A stretch of 64,000 bases of DNA from Bdellovibrionales bacterium (lineage in GTDB: Bacteria > Bdellovibrionota > Bdellovibrionia > Bdellovibrionales > UBA1609). Within the stretch, counting starts at the first letter, position 1. Each line of letters begins with the position of its first letter. The notes below the pieces were generated by a model. It was not told where the DNA came from. It did no database searches and was given only the letters and a program-made list of their open reading frames with translations. The stretch lies in NCBI GenBank assembly GCA_019695175.1, contig JAIBAM010000005.1, positions 1 to 64,000 on the forward strand, given 5' to 3'. A program made the position numbers and the translations under genes. Below are positions 46,434 to 55,928 of this stretch, one piece after another.

Positions 46434-47646
46434 TTCTGCAAAGATAAATGTTTTTAATTTATTTTTAAATTTGGAAAATTCTCTTTTACCAACCTTGGAC
46501 CCATCCCAATTTCATTATAAAAATCAAGCGGCGCTCAAAGTAACTCCCCAGCAAGCTATGGAATTAGCCATGCTGGCAGCACTGAAAGGATCAGGATGTG
46601 TCTCGCCCAATCCACTTGTCGGCTGCACTATTGTAGATCAAAACCATCATTTACTCAGTATTGGCTATCACGCCCAACTCGGTGCCGATCATGCCGAAAT
46701 AAATGCCTTAAATAAAATTTTGGATCCAGAGAGAATTAATGGTGCCACCGTTTATGTCACTTTGGAGCCCTGCGCCCATTTCGGTAAAACTCCTCCTTGT
46801 GCGACCCACTTGGCTCAGCTCCCGATTCATAAGGTTGTTTATGGTTTACAAGACCCCAACCCCTTGGTTGCTGGCAAAGGAATTGAAATTCTAAAAAACA
46901 GTGGAAAAATAGTAGAGTTATGGGCTGGAACAAAAGAACCGTTGGAAAATCTAGCTGAGTTTTTTTTACACAATATGGAAAAACGTACCGCTTTTATTAC
47001 ACTTAAAGTTGCCACTTCCGCGGATGGACAAATGGCACTCAAGTCCGGTGAAAGCCAATGGATTTCTGGCCCTCAAGCGCAGGGATACTCTCATTTTCTA
47101 AGGCATCACCATGACGCCACCATGATCGGTCGTAGAACTTTTTTATTTGATGATCCCAAGCTCAATGTTCGCCTCTACCAAAACCAAAAAACAAAACCTA
47201 GTAAAATTATTATCATGGATCCCAAGGGTCAGGCCCTCTCCGCACTGAAAGAGAGTCAGATTCGAGCGCACCATGAAATAGAGAATATTATTTGGGTGGT
47301 TGAAGAAGGACTCAATCTACTCGCTCCTGTGCCCTTATGGCAAATTCCCAAAACCCCTTCTGGAAAAATAGATTTGCACCAATTGGCCCAATACTCTCAC
47401 AGTCAAGGAATTAACTCTATTCTCGTAGAAGGGGGAGCTAGTCTAATCAGTTCCTTTCTCACACAAAATGCAGCTCAAAAATGGTGTCAGTTTATAGCGC
47501 CTCAGATCCTCGGTTCTGATAATGGACTCAATGTCACCACGGGATTTGAAATTAAAAAATTAGCCGATAAAATTCAGCTCAAAAAACACTCTTGGCAACT
47601 CTGCGGGCAAGACCTTCTTCTTCAAGGTCGCTTAGATCCTATTTGA
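46426..47646 (+). CDS. ribD: Bifunctional riboflavin deaminase/reductase RibD
   Basis: The 406-aa product performs two steps of riboflavin synthesis: deamination and reduction of the pyrimidine intermediate. The N-terminal deaminase has His89-Ala-Glu91 (HAEINAL), Cys116 and Cys125 (PCAHFGKTPPC) for zinc. The C-terminal reductase shows KVATSADGQMAL, GRRTFLFDDPKLNVR and ILVEGGASLISSFL. About 40 extra residues precede the usual start, and the GTG start at 46426 lies within hmgA. It is odd to find it coupled to tyrosine catabolism; no other rib gene and no FMN riboswitch is visible here. Confidence 0.92.
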   Translation: MNDSAKINVFNLFLNLENSLLPTLDPSQFHYKNQAALKVTPQQAMELAMLAALKGSGCVSPNPLVGCTIVDQNHHLLSIGYHAQLGADHAEINALNKILDPERINGATVYVTLEPCAHFGKTPPCATHLAQLPIHKVVYGLQDPNPLVAGKGIEILKNSGKIVELWAGTKEPLENLAEFFLHNMEKRTAFITLKVATSADGQMALKSGESQWISGPQAQGYSHFLRHHHDATMIGRRTFLFDDPKLNVRLYQNQKTKPSKIIIMDPKGQALSALKESQIRAHHEIENIIWVVEEGLNLLAPVPLWQIPKTPSGKIDLHQLAQYSHSQGINSILVEGGASLISSFLTQNAAQKWCQFIAPQILGSDNGLNVTTGFEIKKLADKIQLKKHSWQLCGQDLLLQGRLDPI

Positions 47647-47719
47647 AGCCCTTCTTAGAGTCCTGAAAATAAAAATCCTGCTAATTTTTCATGTCTTTAA
47701 TATGAAAATACTATTTTAT

Positions 47720-48892
47720 TTAGTGAGAGGTTCGAATAAATGAACCGTCAGGATCCGTCCCAATTCCTTCAGGAATACTTATCAAACTTTTTTTAAATAC
47801 TGGGTCTCCGCTATACTTTTCAAAACATGTATCCTCAAACTTTTTCATTTTTCCTTTAATTAAATTTGAATAACAACACCCGGCAATACCGAGAGCCAGG
47901 TTTCGATATTCAACAGAACCTACTGAAGGGTTCCCTACAAAGGGCTCATTTAAATCCCTTTCTAGATCCGTCAATGGAACTTCCAACTTGCTTTCAAATG
48001 CTTTTTTTTCTTCGATCCATTCCCATACGACCATTTTTTCGTATTTTATAAAAGAAGGTGACGAATCTCCCAAAGATTTTGGTGTTGAAAGAGTCAAATA
48101 AAATAATGCCTCAGTCTTCTTATCACTTAAATCCACATTTAGTTGTTTTACAAATGAAATCGAAGAGTAAGTGTGTGAAGAATCAGATTGCAATTGATTT
48201 GTTAACTTTACAACCTCAGGATTATCGTCTTTCAATAAGCATTTGGCTTGCAATTGAACTGCATTCAATCCGCTAAAGAACAATGCGCTAACCGCATTTT
48301 TATCAGCCTTACACGCAGCAATGAAACAAATTCCAATAGCGGCTGAAACAGCCATTGTACCTTGATCGACTATATACGGTTCTCCATAGGTTTCAGGAAT
48401 AACAAAATTAAACAAGGATTGTTTTTTTGAAATGATATTAATAATATACTGATACCTCTCCCGTAGAGATTCGAACTGGGCTATTTTTGAAAGCACAAAC
48501 CCATTAAGAATAAATTGTCCTTGGTCATCAATATATAATTTTCCAAAGGTCTTTTTAGAGTTTGCGGAAATAAACTCAAAGCGAAATGGTGCTACCTTTT
48601 TCAAACTATAAAATAGAGCTTTTGGGTCTTTATTAAATTCATTTTTAAAAAAAATGTAATCTTTAGTGCTGAAGCTTTTTTTATTATCATCAAACCACTG
48701 CAATATATTTTTGTTTGCAAAATTTCTATTAAAAAATTGCTCAAAATTTTTAAACCGATCGCGAAATAATGATTCTGTTTGTTTTTGAGCTTTTGTTTCT
48801 TTTGATTTTTTTTCCAAATTTTCTGCCAAAATTTGTGTGGCAAATGAAAAAATAATCATAAAGGTAAGAATGTTTTTTAAATTCTTTTTCAT
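47720..48892 (-). CDS. Exported protein of unknown function
   Basis: The 390-aa product has a signal peptide (MKKNLKNILTFMIIFSFATQ, cleavage near ILA-EN), a helical charged first part (about 25-110) and a middle with a small-residue hydrophobic stretch (GTMAVSAAIGICFIAACKAD, about 180-200). Cys are scattered in the C-half, with a pair in GIAGCCYSNL. No domain is recognised. AT-rich codon use suggests either low expression or acquisition. It is monocistronic, convergent with ribD, and 222 bases from the FecR gene end. Confidence 0.6.
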   Translation of the reverse strand: MKKNLKNILTFMIIFSFATQILAENLEKKSKETKAQKQTESLFRDRFKNFEQFFNRNFANKNILQWFDDNKKSFSTKDYIFFKNEFNKDPKALFYSLKKVAPFRFEFISANSKKTFGKLYIDDQGQFILNGFVLSKIAQFESLRERYQYIINIISKKQSLFNFVIPETYGEPYIVDQGTMAVSAAIGICFIAACKADKNAVSALFFSGLNAVQLQAKCLLKDDNPEVVKLTNQLQSDSSHTYSSISFVKQLNVDLSDKKTEALFYLTLSTPKSLGDSSPSFIKYEKMVVWEWIEEKKAFESKLEVPLTDLERDLNEPFVGNPSVGSVEYRNLALGIAGCCYSNLIKGKMKKFEDTCFEKYSGDPVFKKSLISIPEGIGTDPDGSFIRTSH

Positions 48893-49114
48893 TTTTAATC
48901 ACCCCAGAGCTACTTCAAAGAAACAACCTTACCTGCAACTGGTTATAACTTTTTAAGTCCTTATACCTGTCAGTATTGCAATGGCTTGATTCAATATAAA
49001 TCATTTAAAACTTCTATCTAATTTTACATCAAATAGAATATTTTTGATAAACTTAACAAAACATTAACTTAAAAATTAATTTTGAGGTTAATATTGCTTA
49101 AAAAGAGAACCTTA

Positions 49115-52100
49115 TTAAAGTCGGTTCGAAACCGATGTTCCCAAGACACTCACCGTTTCTTTTAAAATAAAACTTCGAATCTCACTTTGCCACAAAATCT
49201 TTCCTTGTATGGAAAGGCCTAGACGCCAATACATCCTTTCCCCATCTTTCCCTGGAACTTTTAATATGACTTGCTGCTTTTTAGTAACAATTCGATTCAA
49301 GTTTTTTTTAAAATTCTTTGAGTTTGAAACTTCTAAAACAAAACTTCCAAAAACAGGTTGAGATTTCCATATAAAAGAAATCAATGGAAAAACGTCGGCT
49401 TCAAAAAAAATTTTTTGTTCCGTCTCAGGAAAAAGAAGAATTGGAAATCGAACCGCAGCAGGGATACGATCCAATTTTTTAATTTGCAAAGGACGAAAAG
49501 TTGATGAATTTAAAACTCGATTTTCTTCATTTAAGGCTGAAACTTTCCAAAAATATAACCCTTCTTTAGAAAAGGGGAGACTCTTCGAGGGAATTTTTGT
49601 GGTCACCAAGGATTTTATCTGTGATTCATTCCCCTCCTCAAACCACTCGACTTTGTATTGACTTGCAAAAGGAACAGGGGACCAGCGCAGTTTTTCAGGT
49701 TGAGGAAAGGATTCTGAAAAAATAAAAATTTCATGAGGAGTGAGTAAATTAATTTTTTCCACACTCAACTTAATTTGATGAACTCTACTATATGGACTCG
49801 GTTGCTGACCCCTGCCGCGGGATTGAATTCTCCAGTAAAAGATCCCAGGACGCACATCCATCCATCTAAAAAACTGCGCCGTGGATAAATAGGATTGAAC
49901 ATTCTCTCTAAAAGATTTATCCGATGAAATTTCTATTCGATACTGAGAAGATTCCATTTCAGACTCCCATGAAAACGAAGGGAAATCTTTTAAGAAAAAG
50001 GTGGTTTTGATTGGTTTTTTAATTAAGGTTTTTTTAAAACCAATTTGAGGATTTATATCCAAATCCATCAAAGTTTTTACATTGGGTAGGGTGGCATACT
50101 GCAGGACAAACTGAGCGGGTCCTTGGAGTTTTTGTGGCGGACTCAAAATCGCCCCTGAAAACTCCTCTTGCAAAGTCTTTTTTAAATTAATTTGAGCGAT
50201 TTTTCTTTGTTGCATTCTTTCTTGTTTTTCCAGTTTTATTTTTGCTAGCAATTGTTGAGTTTGAAGCTTTTCTCTCTCGGCCAATAACCTCTCCTGATGT
50301 TTTTCTGAGGTTTTAAAATCAAAGGACTTAATTTCATTTTTAATATTAAATTTATAAAAGGGAGTCCACGAGCTCCTATAGTTTTTATTTTCAAGCCGTA
50401 TCCGCCAGTAATACCATCCGTCCCCCATTTTTCTTCTCAGAAAATAAAAATCATTTTGAGTGAGTGTATTCACTATCAAATTTCCAGGATCTGAATGGGA
50501 ACTTAGTTGAAAACGAAAATTTCCTGCCTGATAGGGAGTTAACCATCTAAAATTAATTTTTAAACTCCCCCCCCCAATCACCATTAAGGTTTCATTGACA
50601 GGGCCAACCCCCTGAAGCACTTTGGTTGTATTTGCATTTAATAAAGTTCTAGAAAATGAAATGGAGTAACTTAAAGACCATGGTGAAATTGGATTTTGTT
50701 TTTCATCAATGGACCTAATCCGCCAATAGTATTGCCCCACAGACGGAACTTGAATTTTTTTAAATGTGTTGTTGGTGATTGTACTTAACGGTTTGGAAAA
50801 ACTTGGGTCCCGATCAAATTCTAAATTATAGAGGGGAGTATTGATTGTAGCTCCCCATCTTAACAAGAAAGGAGGTGGAGAGGCCTCCAATTGAGCCATG
50901 TTGGCTGTTTCTTCTTCTATTTTTTCTTGAGTTAATGACAAAGGAGCGTCGATTCCAACTTTAATTTTTTGCGGATCTGAAAAGGGGCCTTTGATTTCAT
51001 CCGGATAAATTCCTCGCACTCTCCAATAAAAGACCCCAAGTAAAACTTCTTGCCACTGAAAATGTGTCGAATTTTGTAAAGATTGGCGAACTACCTTTTC
51101 GAAGCTAGCATCAGTTGCTATTTCAACTTCATATTGAACTGCACCCCTAACCTCCTTCCAAACCAAGTCAGGCACCTCTTCAACCCATTGGTGCACTTCT
51201 TCAAAAGGTATATGTTTTAAATCTTGTAAAGGATCCACATTGCCACGAGTTCGCAATAAAAATTCATGCGATGAACTTATAATTTGTGGAGGATACAATT
51301 GGGTAGATTGTCTTTTTTTTATATTCAAAATTCCAGCGGCACTCCAACGAGCTTCTTCCCATGACTGGGAACGAACTCGAATATAATAAACTCCCTCATT
51401 AAGCCTGCTAAGATCATAAGAGGTACTTTTGCTGATAGCCGTTTTAAGAATTTCATTAAATGCAGAGTCTTTTGCCAGTTGTAGTTCCCATGTCAAAAGA
51501 GGTGACGAAATCATACCATTGGAATTTTTTGTAAATTCATAGGGATTGTCCCACATAACGGTCACGGCAATTTGATTGCCAAAATCAAAATAAGGATTTT
51601 CTTCAAATGAATATTCTACTTCAGAAACTGGGAAAATAATTTTTGGCACTAATTCATCTGCTAAAATAAAGGATTGTTTTTGACTTTGAGTGATAGGTTC
51701 TAACTGTTGATTTACAACTGAAACTCTCCAGTAAAGTCGTTCGTCGATGGGAAGATTTTCCGGTTTATAAAAGTTTTGTCTCACGTTTTCTTTTATTAGA
51801 ATCTGATCAAAATTTTCATCACGAGCTATTTCAAATAAGTAATATTTAGTTGGCAAAGTAGATTTCCAGTTAAAAAATATTTTTTTTCTTTCTAAAGGTG
51901 AAAAGACTCTCTCTCCCACAGGACTAATAAGTGTTAGTTTATTTTTAATTTCAAAGGATTCGTTCACCCAATCAGGATTGATTCTTGTGTCTGTTATTTC
52001 AATTTGTGAAGTGTTTACCGTCTGAGCATTCCCTTCTAAAATATCAACTGCAATTTTTTTTTGTTTATTAACCTCAACTTTAATTCGAGCATTCTGGCTC

Positions 52101-52546
52101 TTGATTTCAGCAGTTTCTCCACCAGAGGTGACAAGAATTTTTTTTCCACTGGCAATTTGTCCCTGAATCGTTCCATAGTTGATTTCTATTCTCAGAACAT
52201 CTTCACTGGTATTTAAAACTATAAGAGAATTGGAAGATATTGATATTTCATCACCTTGAGAAGTCACTAATACAGCCTCAGATTGATCTCCGGTAAAAAT
52301 ACTGTCCCCTTGATACACCTTATCTCTGAAGTTAAGCGGAACCCATGAAAATGTCGATTGATGCCTGCGACGAATGTCACGCAAAGAAGTTTTGACTCGA
52401 CCTATATTAATTAAATTATTATTAGAATCGGAAAAAAATTGTTGCACCCAACCGTCTTCATAAATGAGATACGATGTTAAAAGAAACACCGCAGTCGCAA
52501 ACAAAATTAATAACTTATCAAGTCGCTTTAAGCTGGTCCAAAACAT
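49115..52546 (-). CDS. FecR-domain protein with about eight Fn3-like repeats
   Basis: The 1143-aa product has a membrane anchor (about 12-29), a FecR domain (about 70-180: VYQGDSIFTGDQSEAVLVTS, GGETAEIKSQNARIKV) and repeated units of about 100 residues, each ending in a Tyr-Trp-Arg strand (LYWRV 271, YYIRV 388, FYWRV 506, YYWRI 606, YYWRI 712, FYWRI 903, YFWKV 998, MYWRL 1105). A coiled coil (about 745-797) splits the repeats. FecR domains of this LysM-free type usually sit in the periplasm and bind surface ligands. It lacks a sigma-factor partner; the divergent neighbour is a membrane SpoIIE phosphatase, so the two may sense together. Confidence 0.82.
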   Translation of the reverse strand: MFWTSLKRLDKLLILFATAVFLLTSYLIYEDGWVQQFFSDSNNNLINIGRVKTSLRDIRRRHQSTFSWVPLNFRDKVYQGDSIFTGDQSEAVLVTSQGDEISISSNSLIVLNTSEDVLRIEINYGTIQGQIASGKKILVTSGGETAEIKSQNARIKVEVNKQKKIAVDILEGNAQTVNTSQIEITDTRINPDWVNESFEIKNKLTLISPVGERVFSPLERKKIFFNWKSTLPTKYYLFEIARDENFDQILIKENVRQNFYKPENLPIDERLYWRVSVVNQQLEPITQSQKQSFILADELVPKIIFPVSEVEYSFEENPYFDFGNQIAVTVMWDNPYEFTKNSNGMISSPLLTWELQLAKDSAFNEILKTAISKSTSYDLSRLNEGVYYIRVRSQSWEEARWSAAGILNIKKRQSTQLYPPQIISSSHEFLLRTRGNVDPLQDLKHIPFEEVHQWVEEVPDLVWKEVRGAVQYEVEIATDASFEKVVRQSLQNSTHFQWQEVLLGVFYWRVRGIYPDEIKGPFSDPQKIKVGIDAPLSLTQEKIEEETANMAQLEASPPPFLLRWGATINTPLYNLEFDRDPSFSKPLSTITNNTFKKIQVPSVGQYYWRIRSIDEKQNPISPWSLSYSISFSRTLLNANTTKVLQGVGPVNETLMVIGGGSLKINFRWLTPYQAGNFRFQLSSHSDPGNLIVNTLTQNDFYFLRRKMGDGWYYWRIRLENKNYRSSWTPFYKFNIKNEIKSFDFKTSEKHQERLLAEREKLQTQQLLAKIKLEKQERMQQRKIAQINLKKTLQEEFSGAILSPPQKLQGPAQFVLQYATLPNVKTLMDLDINPQIGFKKTLIKKPIKTTFFLKDFPSFSWESEMESSQYRIEISSDKSFRENVQSYLSTAQFFRWMDVRPGIFYWRIQSRGRGQQPSPYSRVHQIKLSVEKINLLTPHEIFIFSESFPQPEKLRWSPVPFASQYKVEWFEEGNESQIKSLVTTKIPSKSLPFSKEGLYFWKVSALNEENRVLNSSTFRPLQIKKLDRIPAAVRFPILLFPETEQKIFFEADVFPLISFIWKSQPVFGSFVLEVSNSKNFKKNLNRIVTKKQQVILKVPGKDGERMYWRLGLSIQGKILWQSEIRSFILKETVSVLGTSVSNRL

Positions 52547-52639
52547 ATTAACATTATCGTATTATTTAACAACGAAGTTGATGTACCTTGGTCTCGTCAG
52601 ATCTCATATTCCCGTATTTATATCCGATAGGACCATGTT

Positions 52640-54553
52640 ATGAGCCCGACAAACCAGAAACAATTAATTCACAATAAACCCTCCCTCGTTATAAAAAAAC
52701 GAGAAGTGCGAAAAATTCGTATTTCACTACGTTATAAAATTCTATTACTTCTTACGCTCATACCTTTAATCACTTTAGCACTCTACCTTAGACTCGCCAT
52801 CGACCTTTTTGAAAAAGACAAAATCGCTTACGTTTATGACTCGGGTGTAACCCTTACCCGTTCCTTAGCCATGCAATTTAAAAGTGAAATAGATTTTTTT
52901 CTTAATACCGCACGTCCCATCGTAGAGGGTTTCAATAGTAAAGACGCAGCACTTGTGGCACAAAAACAAAAACTTCTTGAAGCCTTTCCTCAACTTGGGG
53001 CTCTAATATTGCTCCAGTATGAATCTAATTCGGGTTATCAAAAAGTAATGGAATTAATCAGTCCTTGGGCTTCTGGTATTCAACAAATCAGAGATATAAA
53101 TTTTATAAAAAGAATTCAAATTCGAGCTCAACAAAATGAGTTCTTTATTATCAGTGGTGATCCCAACACCTCTTCTCTCTTTATGGTCTCGCGCATGGGG
53201 TCCTCACAAACATCACCCCACTGGGTTCTCATTGGTTTGTACCGTGCCTCTCATTTTCTTCATGCTTTCTCCCAAGGAACGCTTTATCAAAATTTTTTGA
53301 TTGATAGCATTGATACGATGGACCTCACTACAGGAAAAAATAATAAAAATATATTGGAAGGTGAAAATTTAAAAAGTTTTTTTGAACCAGTCCGAAAAGG
53401 TCAACTGCCTGAAAGTTCCTTTGAATTAGTAAGTTCACGAAAGAAAAAAACTTTAGTCTCCTACGCAGAGGTGGGCGTAGGTGGCCTCAAAGTAGCTTCC
53501 GTAGTGGAGCGAAATAAGGTCACTAAAGCTGTTGATATTTTGATTGTAAAATCCATGATTTTCTTTTTAGCACTTCTTTCCCTAACAGCTTTAGTTTCCA
53601 TTTTTGCATCTACACAGTTAACCGCAACGTTGAGCGATCTCTACAATGCTACTAAAAAAATAGCCTCCGGACATTTTAATGTACGGGTGCAAACTCGTTC
53701 GAACGATGAGGTAGGTGGCCTAGCTGATGGATTTAATGCAATGGCGGCTGAAGTTTCAAGGCTCATGAAAGACACAGCACAAAAAGCTCGTATGGAAAGT
53801 GAACTCAATACGGTTCGCACCGTGCAGGAAACATTATTTCCCAATCCCTTAGGTCACTTCGACCAAATTAAAATTGCGGGGTATTTCGAACCAGCCAGTG
53901 AATGTGGTGGAGACTGGTGGAATTACTCATTAATAGGTGAAAATGTCTTGCTCTGTATAGGTGATGCCACAGGACATGGGGCTCCCGCTGCATTGATTAC
54001 CAGTGCCGCACGATCTGCGGCAGCTGTCATAGAACTTCTTGGTGGAGTGAAACCACATCAAGCCCTTGAAATTATGAATTATGCCATTCATGAAACATCA
54101 AAGGGAAAGATCAATATGACATTTTTTTTGGCACTGATCCATAAAAATACGGGAAAGATGGTTTACGCTAATGCCAGCCATGACCCTCCTTATCTTGTGA
54201 AAAAAAGTCGTGAAGGAAAACTCAGCAAAAAAAATTTAATTCCACTTATGGAAGCCAACGGGGCTCGCTTGGGAGAAAAATCCAACAGCACTTATCAGCA
54301 AACAGAAATTCAATTAGATCCTGGTGATTGTTTGGTTTTTTACACCGATGGAATTATCGATATTCAAGATCCCCAGGGACAACGATGGGGAGAACGTGCT
54401 TTTTTAAAAACTCTCACTTCGTCCTTAGGTAACTCAGAAAAACTTGAAAGCAAACTAGCCCTCATTAAAAAAAACATTGTGGGATATCGCGGTGACGCCC
54501 AACTTATTGACGATGTCACTCTTTTCATGGCCGAGTTTAAGGACGTTGCTTGA
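52640..54553 (+). CDS. Membrane SpoIIE/RsbU-type PP2C phosphatase with HAMP
   Basis: The 637-aa product has membrane helices at about 33-53 and 300-325 flanking a roughly 240-residue periplasmic sensor, a HAMP domain (about 325-375, DLYNATKKIASGHFNVRV) and a C-terminal SpoIIE phosphatase domain (about 395-632). The phosphatase shows ECGGDWW, IGDATGHGAPAAL and CLVFYTDGIID with the metal Asp residues. Such enzymes dephosphorylate STAS-domain antagonists in partner switching. The stop overlaps the next gene (GCTTGA), and ATPase and STAS genes follow. It is divergent from the FecR gene. Confidence 0.9.
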   Translation: MSPTNQKQLIHNKPSLVIKKREVRKIRISLRYKILLLLTLIPLITLALYLRLAIDLFEKDKIAYVYDSGVTLTRSLAMQFKSEIDFFLNTARPIVEGFNSKDAALVAQKQKLLEAFPQLGALILLQYESNSGYQKVMELISPWASGIQQIRDINFIKRIQIRAQQNEFFIISGDPNTSSLFMVSRMGSSQTSPHWVLIGLYRASHFLHAFSQGTLYQNFLIDSIDTMDLTTGKNNKNILEGENLKSFFEPVRKGQLPESSFELVSSRKKKTLVSYAEVGVGGLKVASVVERNKVTKAVDILIVKSMIFFLALLSLTALVSIFASTQLTATLSDLYNATKKIASGHFNVRVQTRSNDEVGGLADGFNAMAAEVSRLMKDTAQKARMESELNTVRTVQETLFPNPLGHFDQIKIAGYFEPASECGGDWWNYSLIGENVLLCIGDATGHGAPAALITSAARSAAAVIELLGGVKPHQALEIMNYAIHETSKGKINMTFFLALIHKNTGKMVYANASHDPPYLVKKSREGKLSKKNLIPLMEANGARLGEKSNSTYQQTEIQLDPGDCLVFYTDGIIDIQDPQGQRWGERAFLKTLTSSLGNSEKLESKLALIKKNIVGYRGDAQLIDDVTLFMAEFKDVA

Positions 54554-55434
54554 AAATCAAAAGTGTTTTGGAATCTCAAGATTCATTCAACTACGATTAT
54601 TTAAAAAAATTAGAGATAAAATACAAGACCCCATTAATTCAACTTGAGAGGGGTAAAGTCCCCCCTCTGAATGAAAACACTTCAGATTTATTTATTACCA
54701 GTCAGTGGGAAATCAAAAATATTTTAAAGATCTTTAGAAATAGGAATCGTGGCCATCTCTGTCAATTTGAATCAGGTAGTTTTGAGCAAGAAATTTATTC
54801 TTCAACTCTCATGATTCATCAACCAGATGAGTTTCTAATTCATCCGGTACAAACCATTTTAAACCATGATAAAAATAATTCTGCTGAAATTCTTTTTCAA
54901 ATCCAATTCGCCACTATGAAAGAAAAAAATACTCTTTTAGAAGAAACCACAAAGGCTTTGCAGAAAAAGAATCACACCTCTACCGTGGTCTCACAGTCCC
55001 TATTAATTGCCGATGAACTTATTACCAATGCCATTTTAAATGGGCCTAAATTATATAATATCCCAGACCAATATCTGGAAAATCTAGAAAATAATACTCC
55101 TAAAACTTTGGATCCTAGCCTAAAAGCTGAGTTTATTTTAGCTCAAGACGAAAATCGAATTTTGATTTTATGCCGAGATGATTACGGTTCTTTAGATGTG
55201 ATTCGTCTCATGAATCGATTGTATGATTGCAACAAGTTGGGTCTATCCGCTAGCATGAGAATGGGTACGGGTGGTGCGGGCATTGGCTCCTACTTAATAT
55301 TCAATACGGGATCCAGTTACTACGTTGGTGTTAAAAAAGGTTTAAAAACAGTGATCGGCTCCACTCTACACTGGAAATGGAGTCACAAAAAACGATCTTC
55401 AGAATTTAAAAACATTCATATTTTTCAAATATAG
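54550..55434 (+). CDS. GHKL ATPase, anti-sigma-like kinase
   Basis: The 294-aa product starts at a TTG overlapping the phosphatase stop. Its C-terminal half has a degenerate GHKL (HATPase_c) fold: N-box LIADELITNAILNG, G1-like LCRDDYGSLDVIRL and G2-like RMGTGGAGIGSYLIFN. The N-terminal 140 residues match no known domain. In Rsb/SpoII systems such an ATPase phosphorylates the STAS partner. Position between phosphatase and STAS genes makes that the natural reading, though the protein is about twice the length of RsbW/SpoIIAB. Confidence 0.75.
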   Translation: MKIKSVLESQDSFNYDYLKKLEIKYKTPLIQLERGKVPPLNENTSDLFITSQWEIKNILKIFRNRNRGHLCQFESGSFEQEIYSSTLMIHQPDEFLIHPVQTILNHDKNNSAEILFQIQFATMKEKNTLLEETTKALQKKNHTSTVVSQSLLIADELITNAILNGPKLYNIPDQYLENLENNTPKTLDPSLKAEFILAQDENRILILCRDDYGSLDVIRLMNRLYDCNKLGLSASMRMGTGGAGIGSYLIFNTGSSYYVGVKKGLKTVIGSTLHWKWSHKKRSSEFKNIHIFQI

Positions 55435-55442
55435 GGGAAAAC

Positions 55443-55916
55443 ATGGGACAATTTCAAATCGAAAGACAACAGCTAGGACAAAAAACTTTATTCACTCTAA
55501 AAGGCCCGATTGATGAAGATGCTATTCTCAGTGGTGATTATTTTAAAAATATATCTGAAATAGAATTAGATTTAGCTCAAATTCAATCCATTAATTCCTG
55601 TGGTATAAGGGAGTGGATTAAATGGTTAAGTCATACCCAAAGCTCCCAAAAAATTACTTTTAAAAACTGTCCTAAGCTCATTGTCGATCAAATCAATATG
55701 GTTGCTGGTTTTTTACCGGTCAATGGCGTGGTGGAAAGCTTTTTTGTTCCTTATTTTTCAGAAGATTCTGGCGAGGAAAAAATGATTCTCTTTCGACGTG
55801 GGTTCGAATTCGATGGCTCGAACATTCAAGCTCCGGATAATGTTAAAGGAACTTCTGGTGAATTAATGGAAATGGATGTTATTGAATCTAAATACTTTAA
55901 TTTTCTCAAAAAATAA
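55443..55916 (+). CDS. STAS-domain protein, anti-anti-sigma-like
   Basis: The 157-aa product has a STAS-like fold over its first 100 residues: FTLKGPIDEDAI, then IELDLAQIQSINSCGIREWI. In SpoIIAA/RsbV the switch site reads DSSG/DSTG; here it is NSCG, so one Ser remains and the other is Cys. The tail of about 55 residues is not usual for the family. AGGGGAAA precedes the ATG, 8 bases after the ATPase gene. It is probably the substrate of the phosphatase and ATPase. The target it releases (a sigma factor or something else) is not in the window. Confidence 0.75.
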   Translation: MGQFQIERQQLGQKTLFTLKGPIDEDAILSGDYFKNISEIELDLAQIQSINSCGIREWIKWLSHTQSSQKITFKNCPKLIVDQINMVAGFLPVNGVVESFFVPYFSEDSGEEKMILFRRGFEFDGSNIQAPDNVKGTSGELMEMDVIESKYFNFLKK

Positions 55917-55928
55917 TTCTAAAAGCTT

